DNA from: Siderastrea radians
Taxonomy: Eukaryota > Cnidaria > Anthozoa > Scleractinia > Rhizangiidae
NCBI GenBank assembly: GCA_964017195.1
Contig: OZ024898.1
Span: 9,127,130 to 9,191,129, forward strand
Direction of reading: 5' to 3'
DNA length: 64,000 bases
How positions within the stretch are numbered: position 1 is the first letter of the stretch; every line of letters starts with the position of its first letter. The notes beneath the pieces are model-generated. The model saw nothing but the letters and a program-made list of their open reading frames with translations, was not told the DNA's origin and searched no databases. The position numbers and the translations under genes were made by a program. Shown here one piece after another: positions 58,532 to 64,000 of this stretch.

Positions 58532-58600
58532 TTAATAGTTTAAATCATCAAGTTAGTTGAATTTTGCTTTATTTTCTTACGAATGAAGCCTCTTTATTCC

Positions 58601-58930
58601 ACGTGTCTCATAAGTCCTCCACTAAATCCATCCAACGACCCCCGTCTTGTGTAATTCTCGACGCCTCACTCCAAGTGAGGCCCAGTCTTCCCTTTAGCTC
58701 TGCTTCTATCGATTTTCTCCATGTCAACCTTGGCCTGTCTCGTCTGCCTCTACCATCTGGGTGTGATGTCGTTAGGTGGCTTTCTCAGGACGCAGCCGAT
58801 CTAGTTCCATCTTTTGTTGGCCAGTTCAACGACGATGTCTTCTTAGTTACATTTCTCCCTTTTACTTATGTTGCTGATCTTTCACCCCGGCCCCCCTCTG
58901 ATCCCCGGCCCCCCTCTGATCGGTAGGATG
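58601..58930 (-). mobile_element. LINE ORF2 C-terminal remnant
   Basis: On the minus strand 58611-58755 reads GRGRRDRPRLTWRKSIEAEL, then TWSEASRITQDGGRWMDLVE and a stop. This is the usual C-terminal end of RTE/CR1-type LINE proteins (RPRLTWR.....EA..DR..W). Upstream a frameshift follows LRKPPNDIT. Only the end of the element is left. Confidence 0.75.
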
Positions 58931-59287
58931 ATCCTGAGACACTCTCAGTTTGTGGGTAATTTCCTTGGAGATTTTTCAGTACTGTGAACTATACAAGAGC
59001 AGTGTTTTAACAGTTGAATTAAAGAGCCTTATTTTGGTTTTCAAAGATATAACAGTGGATCTCTACACAGGCTTCAGCGACGCAAAGGGGGCCGCTGCTC
59101 TTGTTCATTCGAAAGAACATCAGAATCAGTCCCACCTTTCTCATCCATGATGCTGCTAGTTAAATTTTACCACTTGTTAATTCAGTAGTATTTAATGCAA
59201 GAAAGCGGAATAAACGTTATATTTATCTTTTTTCTTGTAACTTGTTTAGAAATCCCACCTTGATCGATTTTTTTCCTCTTATTTCAG

Positions 59288-59398
59288 AGCTGGATGGCTT
59301 ATGAGTATCTTCCAAGGAACACGTTTGCAGAATTTGATAGTGTTTATTTTCCGAATGGAGTATCACCAAAGGACTCAAACAACCATGCCTTTTGCCAG
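59288..59398 (+). CDS. Lectin gene exon 11: module E, second part
   Basis: 111 nt, phase 0 both ends, residues 566-602. It reads SWMAYEYLPRNTFAEF and ends NNHAFCQ, matching DWIAMSTIP and NYGFCQ in the module B partner. Acceptor CTTATTTCAG, donor GTAAAA (weaker than the others). A TIR element begins ten bases after the exon end. Confidence 0.9.
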
Positions 59399-59407
59399 GT
59401 AAAACTA

Positions 59408-60734
59408 AGGGAGTGTGCAATAATTACCTGGAGGGGGGGGGGGTTGGGAAACCAGAGGGGGGGGCATAGGAGAAAATCACAACTATAGAGAGGGGGGTTG
59501 GGTGTAAAATTTTATGCATACAGGGGGGGGCATTACTTTTTTCACACTTTTTCACAAACTGGAAAAGAGGTAGAACAGCTATAAGAATTCAAATATTTAT
59601 ACTTGTTACACTAGAATTAAATTGGGAAATATCAACTCCAGATGCTTTGATCTTTGAACTGGCTGATTATTTAATATGTTCCTGTCTGTCATGCAGTAAG
59701 AGAGGAATGCCTCTGTTATATACTAGAAAAGTTCTACTTTATTGGCACCAGGAATGCTGTTAAAGTTAGTTTGGATTTTGGTTATGTTTGGGGGAAAATA
59801 CCATCAGGAAAACGCTTAAAATGGCATTTCCGAACGTCTAGATTTCGAAATGTTTGGGGGGAGCATGCCCCCAGACCCCCCTAAACGCTCGCGCCTTCGG
59901 CGCTTTCGCAATTGCCTTGGTTATCAGAAAAGTCTCGCTATGGCCCTGACACTATGATGTTATTCAACAAAAAGAAAGATGCCAATGTGGGATTGCCTAC
60001 ATTGTATTATAATTAAAGAGAATGGAAAACCCAACTGTTGACTTTAATAGCAGTAATTTGCTCTATGTAAATATAAACAGTTTGATTGCTTGGCAAAGTA
60101 AGCTTATAAACTTCTTCCGAGTGTCCAGATAAAGAAATTGTTCAACGAGAGAAAATTTCCTCCTCTGAAGAAAGGTCTTTGCAAGAGTTCTGTTCCCAGT
60201 ACAACGTGGACGAGACTGCGTGTAAAAGTTATGTAGAGCATCTTAAGTTCTTGGATGCAACGGTGAAAAAAAGAGTAAGAAAAAGGAACGCTCTCCCGTC
60301 TAATATTTCTTGGAAAATGAAACAGATATGGAAGCGCTTACGAACAACAGCTCAAAATGTATTTGAAACAACATGGTCTCAAGATAAGCGGAAATAAGGC
60401 TGATTTAACTAAACGAGTTCTCAGCCATGCATGCGAAAATTATAACCCGTGTGAAGACGACACAACTTCAGAATCAGAGTCAAGTGATTCCGATGGAGAG
60501 AACTCATACGTTGAAGAGTCATTTGAAGTACTTTTTGTGCCTGAGGAAGACATCCAACACGTAAATTAGGTATGAGGGAACCAATGGGGGGGGGGGGGGT
60601 TGACCTTTATGTTATCAGTAGGTGAGGGGAGGTTAAAGTTAATTTTCGCTTAGTGAGAGGGGGGGTGCAACTTAATTTTGAGCCTTATTTTACCATTTTC
60701 CAACCCCCCTCCAGTTAATTATTGCACAGTCCCT
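59408..60734 (+). mobile_element. TIR element with SAP-domain ORF remnants
   Basis: Ends are AGGGAGTGTGCAATAATTAC then CTGGAGG, and the inverse CCTCCAG-TTAATTATTGCACAGTCCCT. G-rich subterminal tracts occur at both ends. The inner frames 60179-60397 and 60357-60569 overlap and together read as one protein remnant: EFCSQYNVDETACKSYVEHL, then YLKQHGLKISGNKADLTKRV, a SAP DNA-binding motif, then an acidic Ser-rich tail. A frameshift separates them. 1327 bp; transposon superfamily not settled. Confidence 0.75.
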
Positions 60735-61428
60735 AACTTGTATCTCAAAACTAATATATGCAAAGCTAAAGAATTGTGTTCGCGAGTGGGGGCGGGCCGT
60801 TACATCGAGACCAGTCTAATCGATCAACGATATTTAGACAGGGTTTACTGATGCTTGGAAGGTAGTCGATAACAGAAGAGGGGTGTACGTCACCTTTTTT
60901 GTACGCCTTTTTGTGTTCATAAGGTTTGGCCCTAGTTTGTGATGTACCAACCTTTGTTTTTGACTAGAGTCTTGCTTGCTGACTAAAGTTAAGTTTTTGC
61001 ATATTGCAGCAGTGTTTAGAAGTGTTTCTCATCAGCACGTAGTCCGGTCCCTTTAGGCTCTGTTAGCTTTTTGAAATGTGGATTCTACCTTGGTGACATC
61101 AAATTATGAACTTGGCCACGCATTAACAGTATCGACATTCTGTCAATCAGTTCGTGATTAATTCCTAGTATCGTATGCGTATCGTATCGACCCATCCTAC
61201 AGCAGCAGTTTTTGGTGGTGCTGTTTTTCCTGTTTACAATATTTTCAACAAGGAGGTTTTAAGAATTTTGTAAGTTTACGGACTATTGTGTCCATGACAG
61301 TAAACGCCAATAAAAGCAACTTTTCAACCGTATCAGCTTCATCCACCCGAGCGATACGTTCCCCCTTGCTTCCTTTCATAAGCCATCTGTTCACTAAACA
61401 TTATTCTACGTCTATCGCTTCATTTTAG
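60735..61428 (+). other. Lectin intron, nothing recognised
   Basis: No open frame or repeat of note; ends in the CATTTTAG acceptor at 61428. Confidence 0.4.
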
Positions 61429-61542
61429 AATGTCACATTCAAGGTTAATTACATGAAGAGACCGGCTGTCATGATCAGTGCTACCCATAATTCCACCTCG
61501 GGGTTGTTGCCTGATTTCAACAGTATTACGTCATGGATAGAG
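61429..61542 (+). CDS. Lectin gene exon 12: module F, first part
   Basis: 114 nt, phase 0 both ends, residues 603-640. It reads NVTFKVNYMKRPAVMISATH and ends ITSWIE, the partner of module C's exon at 19698. The cysteine of RPCVI is alanine here (RPAVM). Two sequons (NVT, NST). Donor GTATGA. Confidence 0.9.
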
Positions 61543-61986
61543 GTATGACAATCGCATGGGCCTACATACGGCTCATAGTGCAATGTCTAAGAGAGGGGCT
61601 CATGGTGCCCTCCCCTTTATTGTTCACGGAACTAAGCCTTAAGATCTGGGGTGAAAAATCGGCTAAAATTGAAATTAAATGCCTTTTCCCGTACACAGAA
61701 TACTCCTAGAACGTGAAGAGAAGGAAATTAAATGGCTTTCTCAAAGGAAGAACAAACTACAGTCAGTTTCTGGCAATTTATCCTAGAAACAAAGTAAAAA
61801 TCTTGAAAACACCGGCCAGCCTGATGTTTTCAAGTTGCAATCCATTTCCATCCAAGCGATCTGCAGCCAAACACACTTTTTAAAATCATAGCCACAGAGG
61901 ACTGGTAAGATAATTTGAAACGAAACTCAACCAGTATTTTGGGTTTCCTCTTATTAGAATATGTCTATTAGCTTTTCAAAGTTATC

Positions 61987-62917
61987 TTAACCCTATTTCG
62001 CCTGGGCTGTTTTTGAGTTTCTGAGCCTGTTGGTGAAACTTGGCACGTTTGTAGCCCGTCATTAGCTCAACAGATTGGGTTTATGAAGTGACGGTTATGA
62101 CGTTTCATGACGTCACAATGACGTCAAAAAGTAGCCATCTTAAATTTTGAGCCGCCATCTTGGATCCCGAGAATGCAGTCATACAGTTGATAATGACGAC
62201 ATCGAAAAATATATGAACTTGTTCTAAGAAACATACTTAAAGGGGCTACGTCACGAAGATTTTGCTATTTTAGGTCAATTACCTACCTACTTACCTAGTG
62301 CCTTTACTCATACACAAAGTGCTCCTTTAATACTATGAAGAAGATATCAAATGAGTTTTATCAGCGACAGCTCACCATAATAATTTTTTGGTGGTTTTTG
62401 GGAACATAGCATCAAAACTTGAAAAAATTGGCCCAAGTTTTTCAAGTTTCAATCCATTTCCATCCTTGCCATCAGTAGCAACAGGCGACAGGAAACAGTT
62501 TCAGTGGCATAAGATAGCCTTTAATAACAAAGGTAGATTGTTATTTTTGGAATTCAGTTGATGCGAAGACACTTTTAGCTTTTTAAAAAGATACTAAAAT
62601 AGCGTGACATAGTCCCTTTAATCAACACGAGCACAAAAAATTAAAGGATTATCTTCTTCTTACAAGCAAAGGGGAAAAAACGGAAAAAAAAAGACTGAAA
62701 AAAGACAAAAAATAGTCAAAACACCTCCTGAGTAGACGGTTGCTATGGAAACGTCAATCATCATAGACACGTCATTGACACAGGAAAATATTCTCTGATA
62801 AATTTCAGGAAAAGTCACAAGATTTGGTGATTATTCGTCAAGCCGTTTAAAAGTTATAATTCGTTAAAGTCAGCGCGGGCACAATGACCCCCCCCCCCCC
62901 CCAGGCAGAATAGCGTT
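61987..62917. mobile_element. Probable MITE split by another MITE
   Basis: Left TTAACCCTATTTCGCCTGGG and right CCCAGGCAGAATAGCGTTA form an imperfect inverted pair around 62239-62621. A run of C (62887-62901) lies next to the right end. The pairing is only partial. Confidence 0.45.
62239..62621. mobile_element. MITE, TTAAAGGGGCTACGTCACG ends
   Basis: TTAAAGGGGCTACGTCACGA and CTATTTTAG at left; at right CTAAAATAGCGTGACATAGTCCC then TTTAA. About 383 bp. Target may be TTAA or TA. It sits inside the repeat above. Confidence 0.7.
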
Positions 62918-63154
62918 AGAATTAAGCTAATAAGTCCTCAGCATAAAATACCGTACGGCATAAAAATTTGCAATGGGCTTTCTTAGAACTATTAGAAGTG
63001 TTAAAAAAAACTTGGCTAATCATGTAGCCAACCTTTCAACGATTGTACTTTTCACTTCATTATGTCTTTATTTTATTTTTTCAGCCTTCTTTCTAGTTTG
63101 TAAATTAACTTATACATGGGGTCCCATTTGTTGGTGTTTTTGTTATCTTTGCAG

Positions 63155-63248
63155 AATATCGACAAAAATGGCTTCACAGTTTGCATGAAAGAACTGCACT
63201 TCAAGTCGGTTTACGATCCAGTTTCAATCACGTGGGTCACAATGCCAG
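63155..63248 (+). CDS. Lectin gene exon 13: module F, second part
   Basis: 94 nt, phase 0 in, phase 1 out, residues 641-671. It reads NIDKNGFTVCMKELHF and VSITWVTMP, partner of DVTVTGFSVCVKDI and VTIQFIALG in module C. The phase-1 end closes the second cassette, as in the first. Acceptor TTATCTTTGCAG, donor GTACCT. Confidence 0.9.
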
Positions 63249-63664
63249 GTACCTGAGCCTGTATACAGTACCAGTCTCTTTTTTGTTCCTTGAATTGGCT
63301 CGCGTTTATGTTATTGTGCATTCTTTCGAAGCTCTTTCATTCTCAATTGTCAGAGTTCACTCTGATATTACTAAGACGTTACAAAACCATTACCAAGGGA
63401 AAGTATATGCACTGTCATTTTCTTCAGATCATACGTGAGAGCAGAAATGTATAAATTATGCCATTCAACGGAAAAACGAGTAAAGATTGGGGATTGGTGT
63501 AGGGCGCCCGCGCTACTCCCGACTCGCGGCCTCACCGCTCGGAGCTTGCTTGGATATGTTTCGGGACTCTTTTCGCGCTAAACAAATTAGGAGAAGAAAT
63601 ATAGTGACAAGGGGGTTAGTTTCTAAAGAAACTGTGGTTCTGCGTCGGTGGGGACGTGAAAACA

Positions 63665-63798
63665 CAAAATTTTGGATTTATCAACTGAGTTGATAAGGTA
63701 AATTGGCCACCATAAAGAGTTTCAGGTCCCCGCGATTTCAATCTCTTTACGGTGGCCAATCTACCTGATCAACTCAGATGATAAATCCAAAATTTTGT
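63665..63798. mobile_element. 134-bp palindromic MITE
   Basis: ACAAAATTTTGGATTTATCA at left and TGATAAATCCAAAATTTTGT at right, with a second matching stretch GGTAAATTGGCCACC / GGTGGCCAATCTACC and AAAGAG / CTCTTT near the loop. The whole unit folds on itself. Confidence 0.8.
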
Positions 63799-63814
63799 GA
63801 AGAAATAGAGTGCT

Positions 63815-63925
63815 CGAAGTCTAAGTTCTCTTAGAATGGTCACACTTCACACTTAAGCGTTAAAACGCCTTGTACGGCAACAATATAAGCAGTACCACAA
63901 GAAAGTGGTAACACGAGTCTTTAGG
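63815..63925 (-). repeat. ~106-bp repeat, reverse copy
   Basis: AATGGTCACACTTCACACTT, then GCCTTGTACGGCAACAATAT and AGCAGTACCACAAGAAAG; a diverged reverse copy of the unit first seen at 2210. Confidence 0.65.
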
Positions 63926-63956
63926 GTAACGGATGTATGCCTTGCTTCGTTTGCAG

Positions 63957-64000
63957 AATGTAATTCGCCATTAGGAGTAGGAATGTACAACCGTCGCACC
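63957..64000 (+). CDS. Lectin gene exon 14 (partial): F5/8C domain start
   Basis: With the G carried over from 63248 the frame reads ECNSPLGVGMYNRRT up to the window edge. C..PLG(M/V) is the usual opening of F5/8 type C (discoidin) domains, which bind carbohydrate or phospholipid. Acceptor CGTTTGCAG. Only 15 codons are seen, so the domain call depends on what follows. Confidence 0.65.

Larger units (their letters stand above)
12599..64000 (+). other. Secreted H-lectin-like/follistatin/F5-8C modular protein gene
   Basis: Fourteen coding exons join in one frame through GT-AG introns, giving 686 codons before the window ends. Order: signal peptide (residues 1-20), modules A (21-140), B (141-234) and C (235-308), ten-Cys follistatin/Kazal domain (309-381), modules D (382-509), E (510-602) and F (603-671), then the start of an F5/8C domain (672 on). 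The modules have the H-type lectin pattern: F..xP.V.I, W.ED(V/I)T..GF..C, and W(I/V/M)A. A, B, C pair with D, E, F by sequence, cysteines and position. Several N-glycosylation sequons and the signal peptide point to a secreted or matrix glycoprotein that binds sugars. I do not know a named orthologue. Introns total about 49 kb and host GPCR genes and transposons. Domain names are recognised by eye; the joins are seen directly. Confidence 0.8.

Overview
The window is animal nuclear DNA: spliced genes with GT-AG introns, about half or more of the sequence in transposable elements, LINE remnants and many short inverted-repeat elements. The domain mix (H-type-lectin-like modules, follistatin/Kazal, F5/8C), single-exon class A GPCRs and the repeat types suggest an anthozoan cnidarian, most likely a stony coral. 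That assignment is inference from style; no sequence comparison was run.

Layout. (1) 1-8.6 kb, + strand: the 3' end of a Scribble (SCRIB) orthologue. Two short coding exons (2079-2135, 5175-5228) and the terminal exon (7312-7710) are visible; the introns are filled with a ~106-bp tandem/dispersed repeat. (2) 8.6-12 kb: intergenic, with a MITE, a tandem tRNA-derived unit and a hairpin repeat carrying a GAAACGTC core. (3) 12.2-64 kb, + strand: one large secreted-protein gene that runs off the right edge. I could join 14 coding exons in frame (686 codons): signal peptide, three H-type-lectin-like modules (A-B-C), a ten-cysteine follistatin/Kazal domain, three more modules (D-E-F), and the start of an F5/8C (discoidin) domain. 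D-E-F repeat A-B-C in order, so a three-module cassette was duplicated around the Kazal exon. The cassettes and the Kazal exon are all bounded by phase-1 introns.

(4) Inside the 18.4-kb intron between exons 22924-23084 and 41494-41715, on the opposite strand, lie an intact 391-residue rhodopsin-like GPCR gene (28699-29874), a decayed paralogue (25022-26163, one stop and one frameshift) and a third small fragment (26404-26573). The same intron holds a long-TIR, TTAA-flanked element (32534-40905) into which three further inverted-repeat elements are nested, each with readable target-site duplications.

(5) The 16.2-kb intron 43039-59287 holds a CR1/L2-like LINE on the minus strand (46.2-52.4 kb) split by a 3.4-kb TIR element with an exact 9-bp duplication, a second uninterrupted copy of the long-TIR element (54066-58531), and another LINE C-terminal remnant. 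(6) 59.4-64 kb: the last four visible exons of the lectin gene, with a SAP-domain-bearing TIR element starting ten bases past a splice donor, and several MITEs.

The genes are not an operon; their link is positional. The most notable items are the modular lectin-Kazal-discoidin gene, its giant introns acting as hosts for antisense GPCRs, and the fully decipherable nested transposon stack.
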